From: Datnioides undecimradiatus
Taxonomy: Eukaryota > Chordata > Actinopteri > Lobotiformes > Datnioididae
Assembly (NCBI GenBank): GCA_008933995.1
Contig: WARS01000009.1
Location: forward strand, 186,001-250,000
Reading direction: 5' to 3'
Length of the DNA stretch: 64,000 bases
Under the pieces are notes generated by a model. It worked only from the letters and a program-made list of their open reading frames with translations, made no database searches and was not told where the DNA came from. Shown piece by piece: positions 32,711-64,000 of this stretch. Position 1 is the stretch's first letter, and the number at the start of each line of letters is the position of its first letter. The translations under genes and the position numbers were made by a program.

Positions 32711-33899
32711 TCATGTGATCAGACTTGTTTTTTGTGTGTGTACCTTTCTATTGATTTCTTTGATTTTAGCTCCTGAAAATCAGTTTTAAACACTGTGAAA
32801 CACTAAAATAATGTTTGACCATCACATTATAACTCCAATGCAATGCGATGAAATCACAAAAACAGTCAATTCAACAGAGGCATGTCAACAAAATCTGCAT
32901 ATTTTACTATCTACAAATGTGATATTTATTAAATCTCTGTGCACAGGCTGCTGTGGTTATTCTCTGTTACCTGTTCATAGATTTCAATAGCTTTCTGGTA
33001 CTGCTCCAGCTGAGCGCTGTAGTGTCCGACCTTCAGAAGACATTTGTTGGCTGAGCTGAAACACACACAGAGTTAACGGCTGATACGCGCGTTCTCATCG
33101 CCTCCGTCAACACGCCCGCCGCCCGGGAGCAATAAGAGGAGCGTTTACCGGGCCGGGCTCTCATATGGAAGCCTAATTTAGATGATGGACGGTGTGTTAC
33201 TGCACTGCAAAGGCCACCGGGCTCTGCTGTCATTAATCTGTGGGAGTGGAGTGACCGACTCATCATACTGTTGCACCTTTTAGTGTGACTCACGGCGGCG
33301 GAGTCAATGATATCTAGTGCGCTGTCGCCGTCAAATGTCAGCGCGAAAAAGGCTAACTGAACACAAGCATATGCATCTGTATGCATGCATGGTTATATAT
33401 TATCACACGCAGGGCTGCAGCTAATGAGTTTACCTCCTGTTATCATAGATATGTTAATCATTTTCTTAATTATTCCTTTAATTTCTGTTTTTTAATTTCT
33501 GATACTGACATTACTGAACTGAAAATGGGACTTGGAAGACAAACAGATAATCGAAATAGCTGCAAAACGTGGATTAATCGACAAACGGTTCATGCATTCG
33601 TGCATTTTGCATGTGCCGGTTCAGCTTTTACTGCAGTTTCAGACGCCTCACACACACACACACACCTGTTAGACTCCTCTCCCTTGTAGTAGTCGGCTGC
33701 CTGCTCATAGTGGGCGATGGCCTGAATGCAAAAGACAGCAAGTCAGCACAGAGGATCATTATTTATATACAAATAATAAAAAATATCAGAATTCATTTGC
33801 AAGTTGCACGTACCTTCTCGATATCAACCAGCTCAGACTCATAAATCTCTGCTATAGTGATGTGGTGTTTGGCTGCGATGGTAAACCGACCCTGTAAGC

Positions 33900-33935
<36 letters not shown>

Positions 33936-35287
33936 GTATTATTGACAGATAAAGGTGGGTGTGTCAGTGCAGAGAGGTTCAGCGGCTGAGGCAGAGCTTA
34001 CCATGTCAGTGTAGATGTCAATGGCCTGATTTAAACAGTTGATGGCCTCTGGAAGCAGACAGATAAGAAGCAAAGGAGGGACGTTATAAATACGAGGAAG
34101 CTGAGACGTGAAAGCCTTTCGAGTCCACTCACTCAAATTAAAACTCCTTCGGTTTCCTCCCCGTGTGACTGCTAACCCGCTAACCCGCAGTATTTCATTA
34201 AGCTCGTCACAGGAAGGCAGGAGGGCCGCTGCAGCGTAACCCAGATATCAGTTTTCCTCGAGAAACCCGGGGACCCATTTTAATCTTCCAACAATACCAC
34301 CTCGGGGTCCCTGACGCTCGCTGTGAAATGGTACAGATGCCTCCCCTGTCATCACGGCGGCCGTGCCAGAGGCAGATAAACGCCAGCGGTGCAGGAGGAC
34401 GTACTCTTTCACTCTTTTAATTTAATTAAATGTGGAAAGAGCCACAGAGTGAAAATGCTCTGTTACGAGTTACACGTCGAAGTCCTGCAGTCATTTCAGG
34501 CAAGAGCACAAAAGTATTAGCATCCAAACACACAAAGTAGTAAGAGGACCTTTAACCAGCCTGAGACGTCATGTAGAAACCTAATAAAGAAGATTTTTCA
34601 TGTTTTCTGCCACAGTAGTTTAAGATTTCAGACCTCAGACCAGTGAAATTACTCAAAAATGAAGAACGAGGTTTGCAGGTCCACACGTGCATAGAATATG
34701 CAACCAACACGCGACTGGACAACTCTGTAAACCCAGAGTTGGAACAGCGCGACGAGGGACAAGAGGACGGAAATGATGGTCGTGCAAAACCCCAAACGCG
34801 GCAAACTCGCTCACACACACACTGTGTCACAGGTGCCAGTGCCGATGCAGATAGTTGCATCCGTCAATGAACAATCAGCCTCGATCGATTGAGGCAAATC
34901 AGGATGATTTGGATGAAAAAGACATGAAGGGAAACTCTGCAGATTATTTTAACCTCCCAGTTGATGTGAATCTGTGATTTTATCTCCTGACTGTCAACCT
35001 GCAACCTGCCAAGACTGGAACTCACTTCATCCAACTCAGTCCGATAAGATAAGTCCAAATCAAACTATAATGAGGCCACTTATCCACTCGTTTGCTTGCT
35101 CTCAGCCAAACGGTGATCTCTGGGTTTTGCGTGTGTGTTTGCGCGCGCGTGTGTGTCCGTGTTTGCTCACCCTGTGGGTCGGCCTTCTTGTAGGCGTTGC
35201 CGGCGTCGACGAAGCTGGTGGCGGAGTCCAGTTTGTTCTGCAGCTGCATGTGGAGCCGAGCGGCCTGGCAGAATGCATTCCCCGCAG

Positions 35288-35346
<59 letters not shown>

Positions 35347-37097
35347 CACTGTTTGAATGGGAGCTTAAACAAATGCAACACAAATTCTAGTGTCTGGTTG
35401 CTTTCGACCAAGAGCTCCTCATTTTCTCATTTGTTCTCTCTCTGAACTGCGCGACCGCGTGCACGGTTCACCCCGTCGACACACATCAGGCAGCAGGACC
35501 AATCAAAAGGCGCATCTAAACAGCCAAATTCTGCTCGGCGTGAGCTATTATTGGCACATCGAGAGCACACGCTGGCTTCTGCAGCCACGAACGTCTCACT
35601 TAAATCTCTTATTGCTGCAGCATGATGCTCTGTGCCGGCTGGTGAATCATCTATACTCTGTTAAAATGCAAAAAAACACGAGTGTGTGTGTGTGTGTGTG
35701 CGTGTGTGTGGGGGTGTTGGTGTGGGAGTTTGTTTATTTGTGCACAGATGCACGCATGCTTTTCTGTTTATTCTATATGTGCATGTTACCCACCGCTCCA
35801 GTTCTTTGCCATCTTAAACATGTTGGCTGCTCTGGCGTACATCTCACAGGCGTCCTCCACCTTATGGTTTCCCCTGTAACACACACAAAGGGCAAAGACA
35901 AACAAAATCATCACTTTTTCTTTTTTTATTCTAATTTAATTTTGCTTTTTAATCTGTGATGCATTTATCTAATCTTCTAAACATTCACTTTAACGCTGCA
36001 AACTGTCTCACTGTGCATTTAAACCAGGGCTGTCCGGCAGCTGAAGGGCATCGTGTCGGAGGGCAGCTGAGGGTATGTGCTCCCTGCAGCTGAAACTCTC
36101 TAAAATCTAATATTTTCCTACCTTTGAGGCAGAGATGTGATGTTTTTATGCTTTATAAATAGAAATAAAACTAAAATAGACCCAGGTTATATTTGGATCA
36201 TGTTTGACTCTCATGCACCGTCGGCTGTATCTGATTTTCGGCCATGTGACTGCAGCATGAACTAGTTCACACAGTGTTTACATCAGTCTCCATGGGACGG
36301 AGCATCGGGCTTTGCAGCTCCGCATCTTTTTGATCAGCATGAGACAATGTTTACTACACTACAGCATGGTTTCGAGGTAGTGTGTCCACTTCCTACACAG
36401 ATTACAGGCTGAGTATCACAGTGTAGTGTTGAGATCCTGCAGCAGACATGGAGACGTTGAGGTGAAGGCAGTGGATCACCACATCCTGCCAAAACCTCTG
36501 AACGACCCCAGCTGAGCTGCCCTTCATCTCTTAATTTGGTGTTTGAGGCTCATTAAAAAAAAACATGCTGGTGCCCATGTGGATAAAACAGATGTGACCC
36601 ACTTCAGTTATCAGGTCTGAGGCCTGAATACAGAAGATATCAACATGTCATCCACCCATAACTTTGGTTTTACGTCATGAAGACGTAACACGTGGACACA
36701 GATTGTCCATATGAACAGAGTTATTTCCATCCATGCTGATTTCATAATTAATCGTTTGCTATTAGACGACGGCAGAAACACGTCGAACCCTAAAGACGAC
36801 GGCCCAAGAATCCAAAATGAATCACTCAGCAGGTTGAAACACCAATCATTGCAGCTATAGCTCGAGCCTTCATCATTGTGCATCAGTGCAGTTTTGACTT
36901 TGACATATATGTAACTTCTGCATTTACATACAATTTCCCTGCACGCAGCATTCAAGACACAAGTTAATAAGTATAATAGGAGGCAGTACGTCCTCAGTTC
37001 AGTAGGGTCTGCTAGAGGTCTGCCTCAGGAGGAGCAGTCAATTCATCAATAGCCTTGGTCAGCCAGTCAATTGATCAGTCAGCCACTCAATCAGCTA

Positions 37098-37144
<47 letters not shown>

Positions 37145-37206
37145 TAATATTCCAGTGTTTCCATTTTGCTTGTAAACATCTGCCCCTCCCACACATGAAG
37201 GCCCAG

Positions 37207-37250
<44 letters not shown>

Positions 37251-37949
37251 ATGAAAAAGCCCCAGCCCCCGCATCACCACCGACTGGTTCCTCGCACACC
37301 GCCCTAGCTGCGTTGCTCTCCCCGCCTCCCTGCATCTCTTGCGCGGCTTCACGCTCCGCACGAGCCCGCTCTATACCGTCTCCCGCAGCAGCAGCAGCAG
37401 CAGCAGCAGCAGGCGGTGTTGCACATTCACATTTCTCTTGCGTGACAGGCCACGACACGCAGGCCACATTATCTGCGATGACAGCTTATATTTCTGAGGC
37501 GCTGCGGTGATGATCCACGCGTAAATCTTTCATTAGGACACAATGTCACAGCGAAAGTTACCAGCTCCTATAGGGTGAATGTAAAGCGGGCTGTATGACT
37601 AGCGTAAAGGATATAAAACAGGACAATACGGGGTTTGATCAGGCCTCCAAAGCTCACCAGTGAGCGCCTCAGAGACGCATTATGCTTTTTATTATAGGAA
37701 TATCATAATTTATATTCATCTCCGTCAAGGAAAGCAGAAGCACTTGACGGGCTTTGGTGGGCCCTGCGTGCAGGAATCACCCCCCACCCCCTCATACCAA
37801 GACGAGGAGGAGGTAAACAGAGACAGAGAGCCGAATGAGAGCATCCTTTACCCGAACATCCCTCCGAGGAAGGATCCGGACGCTTTGACCTTCTTGTCGG
37901 CTTCAGCCATCAGCTGCATGGCCTCCTTCTCTTTGCCGGAGTTGTCCAT
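31637..37949 (-). CDS. napb: Beta-SNAP, NSF attachment protein
   Basis: Ten coding exons in transcript order: 37949-37852, 35873-35794, 35287-35171, 34048-34002, 33891-33814, 33721-33666, 33055-32971, 32642-32538, 32338-32270 and 31789-31637. They close to 295 residues. It starts [20 protein letters not shown] and has the SNAP helical-repeat body: [96 protein letters not shown]. The C-terminal region [22 protein letters not shown] is the part that stimulates NSF ATPase. SNAPs bridge NSF to SNARE bundles and drive their disassembly after vesicle fusion in the cytosol. Choice of beta over alpha rests on [33 protein letters not shown] and [11 protein letters not shown], and on linkage to plcb1 as on human 20p; the length and the KTIQGD end are more alpha-like. 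Several introns carry (CA)n tracts directly against exon borders. Confidence 0.93.
32648..32708 (-). repeat. (CA)n microsatellite beside a napb exon
   Basis: About 30 CA units starting a few bases beyond the splice acceptor of the exon 32642-32538. On the transcribed strand it is a (TG)n run just upstream of the acceptor. Confidence 0.95.
35290..35344 (-). repeat. (CA)n microsatellite forming a napb splice acceptor
   Basis: On the minus strand a run of about 27 TG units ends in TAG directly at the start of exon 35287-35171, so the microsatellite itself stands in for the usual polypyrimidine tract. Confidence 0.95.
37087..37142. repeat. (CTAT)n microsatellite
   Basis: About 13 ctat units in napb intron 1, followed by a (CA)n run at 37208-37247. 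Confidence 0.95.
37387..37411 (+). repeat. (CAG)n trinucleotide run
   Basis: Eight CAG units on the plus strand (CTG on the napb transcript) in GC-rich sequence within napb intron 1. It is short and not in a coding exon. Confidence 0.85.
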
Positions 37950-40669
37950 GGCGAGCTGGGTCTGCCGCTGGCGGAGAGATGGGAGGAAAACAGGCCGATG
38001 TTCCGCAGTGGACGGAGAGGAGAGGAGAGCGGAGGAGAGGAGGGGGAGAGACGGTCTCGCTGGTGCTGATGCTGAGAGGCTGCAGCTCTTCTTCTACGGC
38101 GAGAGAGGAAGGTCACTTGCGGCTCAACAGCACCATCTACTGGAAAGAAGCGGAAAACGCAATTGTCCTCCTTAGCTGTGGTGGTGAGCAGCCATGCGCA
38201 CAGTTCGGTTGTGAGATACACAATTTGTAAGGAATCTGTGAATTTATGTTGCTTGTGGTGCATATTTATGACATTTATATGTTCATTTTAAATAAAAAGC
38301 AGCTGCATCTGCTTCCTAAGACCTTCCCAAACTACTCTGGATAATCACAAACCTCACTGTGCACACGTTTTACAGTATAAAGCTCCTACAGTCTGAATAT
38401 TTAAGCAGCATTTTAGGTTAAATTTCAGTTTTACTCTGCATAAAGTTTACTAAACATTGTTTTTTTATTCCCCAGTGCCTTTTGCATTCACCGACATCCA
38501 GCCACTCAGGGGCAGTAGAACCCCACAGCAAGCTCAGACTCACACGCCTCTGATACATTATCAGCTGAAATAATGTGAAACCCCTTTTGCATTACATTAA
38601 AGTAGCATTAAAATTAAAGTAATATTCATTAGTGGAGCTTTAAACCTAAGGTGCAATTAAATCGGTGCAGTTGAATCAGGTTTAGACTTCCTGGACGTCG
38701 TTTTATGGACTTTACCTTGACGTATCTGGTGTCTTTGGAAACTTAAGCGTCATAAATGTGAATAAAAAATGATATATGTGCATTTGAGTAGCGCTTTCTG
38801 AACTTTAACATGTAATAACAGACCGGCTGGAGGTTTGTTAGAACTTATTAATATATAGTAAAGGCAACATGTTGCACAAACGAGGTAAAAACTGCACAGC
38901 AAAGGTAAAAAAAAAGAGAAAACCGAACATATCGAATATTAAATGATTGATGATGTTTCCTTGTTGTCAGTGACATCCACAGGCAGAAACTGACAGACCG
39001 TCGCTCAGCTTGAGAGCCCTCCTCCACCATCCTCCCCCGCGACAACTACATCACACTGCCCCTCCGTGGACGCCCACACCGTGTTGCCTGCGCGGCAGAG
39101 TTTTGCGCGTTTGGCTCGAAGTGACTGACAACAGTAATTACCGGCCTCCTCCCCCTGCGCCTCGCCAGCGCGCATCTTTTAATGCAGCTGAGACGCTGGG
39201 TGCAGCGGCAGGAGAATCAACCGAAAGCACCTCCTTTATTTTTTTTTTAGATCAAATAAGTTTTAATAGTCTTTCAGTTAAAATAGCATCCAGTAAAACC
39301 GAGAAATCCAAGACAGTAAAGCATGCTCAGTTTAACCACTAAAGCAGGGGTGCGTTCAACAAGGCGTTTTGCTGGAGAACCTCGGCCACTGTGCAGACTC
39401 AAACGCGTCTTGGTGAGATCATTTTGGCCCGAAGTGGCGGCAGAGCAGTGAGGTACTTCAGCGTTAGCACGCAGAGTTAGCAGCTGAGTCTAAGATATTG
39501 CCATTAAATGGTGCAGGCTACCTTCACGAGGTCAGGATTGTTCGGTTTCAATCGACTGTGGCTTGGATGTAAAGAGACGGGTTCCCTGCAAAAAGGTTGT
39601 TGAACACAGCTGAAGCCTTAGTTCGTGCTAAGTCCAGAAGAAAAGCAAAACATGGAAAATGTTTTTTTTTTCTGGAAGATCACTGTACATTTTACATTTT
39701 TACAAAAAAAACCAAAAGGTCGACTTTGCACTCGGACACAATTTTCGAACAGTTTGAGTTCTTGATCCTTAATTATCGTGAAAATAACGAGAAATCAATA
39801 AACAAATCATCCGAACGATGACCGCGTTAAAACATCTTTCACGTCAAAACGACTAAATCATGCAGCAGACTCTGAGGCTCCTCCACACCTAACAGGACGT
39901 CCGACTGTCCGACCCGCGTGGGACCATTCATGTGTTGTACAAAACTCAAGAAATCGAAAACAAAGGCAAGGATTTCGCTCTTTTCCCGCAGCCTTTCCGT
40001 GCAAATCCTTGCAAACCCCTCCTCTCTCTGGACACTAAATGAAAAACCCGCTGGGCCTTAAATGTCTAACAGTCATGCTATGATCTATAATTTCAGTAAC
40101 TCAGCAGAAATTGCACTTGAGATTCACTTTTAACCCCAAATCTCATAAATAAATAAACAAAGCAATAAATAATCCAGCTATTGAGGACTCCATAAATGAC
40201 CCAGTATTAAGTGTATAGCATAAATCATGTAAAATACAAAAGTACAGCTCTGCACTCAGCCTGTTTCTTTATCCCCCGTTGTCACATTTACCTCCCTCAT
40301 ATGATCCTTTCCACACTGGACATGATCTTATTTGTTACACAGATGAGCTCGTAAATAAACAATAACCCTTAAGTGGAAAAACAAGAAAACAACTGAATCA
40401 AGACTCAGTAATTACATATTCCATGACATGTAACACAAAACCATAAAAGTGTGTGTCCGTGTGTGTGTGTGAGCGTTGCGGTATTCACATTATATTGTGC
40501 TGCGGTGCACGTCCTGTAATTGTGATGCAACTTTATTTATAATTCTAGTTTGTTCTCTGTGTTTCAGATCAGCGAAGATGCGGCGGATCGATCCGGGCGG
40601 GGTGGTCGAGTGAGAGAGGTGCGAACTGTAAGCCCCGAATGTATGTCTGTGCATGTGCATATAAAACAG

Positions 40670-40719
<50 letters not shown>

Positions 40720-40993
40720 GCTGTCATGCAGTACAAACTGTTGGGTTTCAGGTGTCCGTCAAAAATAAACCAGATGACAGAAACTAAGACTCAGTGGGTT
40801 CGGACTGAACGCTGGAGAACAGCGAGGTGCATGCTCGAATGGGAACATAAATAATTAAAGCATCCTTCTATTAAAAAGAAATTAACAGTCTTTAAAATCT
40901 TGACATCTCGTCTGCCTCCGTTTACTCCCTCGCTGCCCCTTTCATCGGCGCTCCCGTCCGCCGTTTTGGCCTCCGATTGGCTTCTTCTTCTCC
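37950..40993. other. Intergenic region between napb and plcb1
   Basis: It should contain the napb promoter and 5' UTR (just above 37950) and the plcb1 3' UTR (just below 40994). No coding exon was found. A TTTATT word at 40532-40537 is a candidate plcb1 poly(A) signal on the minus strand. A (GATA)n tract lies at about 40671-40719. The rest is unremarkable single-copy-looking DNA. Confidence 0.6.
40671..40719. repeat. (GATA)n microsatellite
   Basis: About twelve gata units; the same motif family as the tract at 37087-37142 and the small one in the runx gene. Confidence 0.95.
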
Positions 40994-61019
<20,026 letters not shown>

Positions 61020-61726
61020 GGCTTCACACACACACACACACACACACACTCTCACACAAACAAACTGGAGATGCTCAGACTCAAACACTTGGATGCTGCA
61101 TCTCTGTCATGTCCGAGCCCGAACTCCTCAGAAGTCAGGCAGAGACGCTCAGCCGCCGCAGCATCCTCTCCTGTTCAGATTCTGCCTTCGCTGCACTTGT
61201 CTTCCCTCTCTCTCTGTTCACTCTTTTGAAATTGAGTCTTCTCTTTCCTCTTTCTCTCTGCTCTGTCTCCTTCCTCTATCCTCTCTTTTCTTATCCCTCC
61301 CTCCTCTCTTTTGCCTCCCTCCCTCTGTTTATCTCCCCCTCTCTCCTCTGTTGGTGCTGCATCTCACAGAGAGACAGACTGAAACAGATGCCTTCGTGGG
61401 AGACAGGATACGTGTGTGTGTGTGTGTGTGTTTGTGCGTGCATGTGTGTGTGCGCGCGTGCACTGCCTCCACAAATTGACTCATCGGCGACATGCGCACA
61501 ACGGCAGCTACCCACAGATGGGGGAGGGATAAGAGAGGGAGAGCCGGAGAGACAGGGAGAGGTGGAGAGAAAGAAAGAGGAGAGTGGGAGAGATGGAGAG
61601 AAATGAGGAGAGAGGAAGAGGAAGGAAGGAAGGAAGGGAGGGAGAATAAAGAGCGAGTGGGCGTTTTAGTGGAGGGTGAACCAAACCAAACCGGGATTTC
61701 AGTCAAAAGAGGCCACTTTTGAACAT

Positions 61727-62040
61727 ACCCTACATTGCCAAAAGTATGTGGTCACCGGTCATTACACCCATATTTGATTCCCTCGTCCAAACCGCGGGCC
61801 TTAATCTGCTGCCGCAACAGCCTCCGCTCCTCTGGTTCCATTAGACTTTGGATCCCGGCTGCAGGGATTTGCTCTTGGTCAGCATTAGTGAGATTTGGCA
61901 CCGATGTCGGGCGCGGCCTGGCCTGGCTTGCGGTCAGCGTTGGCGTTGAGGTCATGGCTCTGTTGCAGGCCAGTGGAAATCTTCCACACCGAATTGGGAA
62001 AAAGGGTTTCATGGCTTTAGGGTCTGTGGTGGGAGGGCGA
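61727..62040. mobile_element. Decayed fish DNA transposon fragment
   Basis: The edge cctacattgccaaaagtatg and the inner segments gatttggcaccgatgt, cggcctggcctggct, and ttccacaccgaattgggaaa follow the order of a frequent teleost DNA transposon whose usual edge reads ctacattgccaaaagtatt. Many substitutions and no matching second end indicate an old, truncated copy. I cannot name the superfamily with confidence. Confidence 0.55.
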
Positions 62041-62059
62041 CTGGTTGATTCTAAACACG

Positions 62060-62890
62060 TGTGGCAGCGCATCCAGGCCATCACCAACTACAGAACAGCA
62101 CCACCTGTCTGTGACTGAGATGCCTCCCTCTGTAGTCGCTAAACAACTTGCACACTCAGTTTGAGGCTCCAAGTGACCAAACAGGTGACACGAGGAAGAT
62201 GCTGTGCAGTGTCACAACACGTGGGCAGCTGCTGGACCAGGTGATAGGATGTGGAGACCAGCTTTTGGAGGTCCAACCTGACTTTTCTCCTTCCAGAGTT
62301 GTTGGTTCAGTGTGCCTCAAGGCCACCACCATCATTCCCATGCAGCTAAAGTACAGGTTGTCACGCCTACCGTCACGAAGAAGCTTTCCAGGATGCGCAT
62401 CAAGACCCTGAGTCCCTCTACAATTTGATTCTGGACTTCCTGACTGGAAGACCTCGGTCAGTCCAGATCGGGACTACCACACCGACCACTGGCGGACCCC
62501 AGGGCTGTGTGCTCAGTCCACTCTGCTGACTCACGACTGCGCGGCAATGCACAACTTGAATCACATCATCAGGTTTGCTCATGACACGACCGAGTTGGGT
62601 CTCATCTGCAGTCAGCATTCAGGGAGGAGGTGCAGCGGCTAATGGACTGACCCGGAGCCAGCAGCTTGTCTCTGAGTGTGGATGAAACGAAAGAGATGAA
62701 CATCTGCAAAGCCACCAGCAGCGGATGACCCCACGCTCCCCCTCACATAAACCCTCCACCCTCCTGCCGTTTGCCAAAAAGTACTGAAGCGTTCGGATCC
62801 TCGTGGCCAGACTGTGCAACAGCCTCTTCCCCCAGGCCATCAGACTCCCAGTGACTGGCTTGACAACCACCCACACGCACACACACACAC
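62060..62890 (+). mobile_element. Decayed non-LTR retrotransposon (LINE) reverse-transcriptase fragment
   Basis: Translated pieces in changing frames keep the order of a fish LINE: IQAITNYRTAPPVCD (62070-62116), CLKATTIIP (about 62323), [20 protein letters not shown] (about 62416-62484), [10 protein letters not shown] (about 62490-62520), LTHDC.AMHN, and IIRFAHDTTELGLI (about 62563-62605). The catalytic FADD motif is changed to FAHD. Frameshifts, stops and internal gaps make it non-functional. The 3' part (ccgtttgccaaaaagtact to a (CA)n run) fits the usual end. A CR1/L2-like clade is likely but not proven. Confidence 0.75.
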
Positions 62891-64000
62891 ACATGCACAC
62901 ACTCATGCACTCACACGCCACTCTGCTCGCCTTTGAAGTACTTTAATGACCACTTGGTTTCTTCCCAACACGGTTCCGTTTTTACATTTACAGCTGCGCT
63001 TAAATATTGTACTGACCTGCTAATTTGGCCCTTGAACATGCAAAACATGTGCACTTCATGCAGTCTTGTATAGGTTCCTGCACTCTTAGCTGGCCCTGTG
63101 TGTGTCTCACGTCACTGTGTCGCTCTGCATACAGTCTACATTCAAGTAACACCAAATAACTGCCCATCATTCTTCGTAGTGCATGCACCGTTAGCCTCCC
63201 TGCTGCTAGTACGTGCGTGCACGCAGTCATCACCTTGTTAGCTCAGAGGATTTACACAGTTAATGTTTACTATTAAAAACTATGCACGCTTTAAAATGCA
63301 CGCTGATGATTCACAGAGTAAAGAGAAACTGAATATTCATGCTCTACAAATCACTCAGTGGTAAGATGTATTTAGAAATTGGCCGATTAACGATGCTCTC
63401 ACCTCCTAATAATTAAAGACGAATGGCGCTCAGTTGTGTATTAAAACATCAGACACATTTAATCAGAAACTTCATATTCTTTGCATTGTTTAGTTGCCCA
63501 ATGTTTTGGAATTGCTGTATTAAAACCAGAAACGCTGTTGGCACAAAGCTGGATGTTAATTCATGTTTAAAACATCATTTGCTTCTGTGACATCGCGATA
63601 AACCTCAAATTGGAATTAGGAGGCTTTGCTAAATGAGGCGGCGTCCGCGTACTTTTGACAATCTAGTGCGCAGACTGGAATTGCATTTTTTCATGTTTGC
63701 AAACACAATTATGACAGAGGAACAAGGAGAGTGGGCGAGACAGCTGAGATTCAATAACTGAGTATTGGAACAATATTGTAAAAAAAACCAAAATACGAAT
63801 GCAGTCAGTGACAAACACGTCGCTGCCTCCAAACACAATATGTGATGTTGGCAGTTTTGATGCACGGAGAGTCCAGTGAATTAGAGAACATGGTTAAGAC
63901 TGAGTACGTGTGCAATGAGTCAGAGGATCAAGAGGCGAATGAGGACATTTAAGGACACGAGCTAGTGACTGTGTGTAATATCTGCCCCTGCGTGTGGAGT

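Larger units (their letters stand above)
61020..64000. other. 5' flank of plcb1
   Basis: It holds a CT-rich then purine-rich stretch (about 61200-61640), a decayed DNA transposon and LINE (listed separately), and about 1.1 kb of repeat-free DNA to the end of the window in which I see no gene. The plcb1 promoter and 5' UTR should lie just above 61020. Confidence 0.55.

Noticed and set aside
40560..40660. Plus-strand acceptor-like gtgtttcag followed by a short ISEDAADRSGR frame
   Set aside because: It faintly recalls the ISED of the mammalian PLCB1 tail but is on the wrong strand and has no partner exon; it is treated as chance.

Overview
The window reads as nuclear DNA of a spiny-rayed (percomorph) teleost fish. 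The evidence is the compact multi-exon vertebrate genes, the very dense (CA/TG)n tracts, and several interspersed repeats I recognise from memory as common in percomorph genomes. No bacterial, viral or organellar gene was found. I assembled six complete protein-coding genes by hand from GT-AG exon junctions. In every one the exon phases close exactly into one reading frame, which supports the models.

Layout: (1) 1-9932 is gene-poor flank with repeats, ending in a long polypyrimidine tract. (2) fstl1 (+, 9933-15213) encodes the secreted follistatin-related glycoprotein, 309 aa. (3) A short, divergent Runt-domain transcription factor (-, 15977-17904), 298 aa, lies tail-to-tail with fstl1. (4) supt3h (+, 19028-23354), 345 aa, is the SAGA/TFTC subunit; it starts head-to-head with the runx gene. 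(5) cdc5l (-, 23807-29315), 812 aa, is a Prp19-complex splicing factor and lies tail-to-tail with supt3h. (6) napb (-, 31637-37949), 295 aa, is beta-SNAP. (7) plcb1 (-, 40994-61019), 32 coding exons, 1161 aa, is phospholipase C beta-1. (8) 61020-64000 is its 5' flank, with a decayed DNA transposon fused to a decayed LINE.

The genes do not form a pathway; the neighbourhood is syntenic. CDC5L-SUPT3H-RUNX2 is a conserved vertebrate block, so the divergent runx gene stands where RUNX2 is expected. NAPB and PLCB1 share human chromosome 20p. The genes are tightly packed: runx and supt3h appear to share a bidirectional promoter, and two convergent pairs have poly(A) signals tens to about 100 bases apart.

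The points most worth following are the reduced runx gene, a likely U12-type intron in plcb1, a near-perfect 69-base hairpin in a supt3h intron, microsatellites fused to splice sites throughout, and a CT-rich tract that runs into the fstl1 signal-peptide codons. All functional statements rest on recognising families from the translated sequence; no database search was possible.
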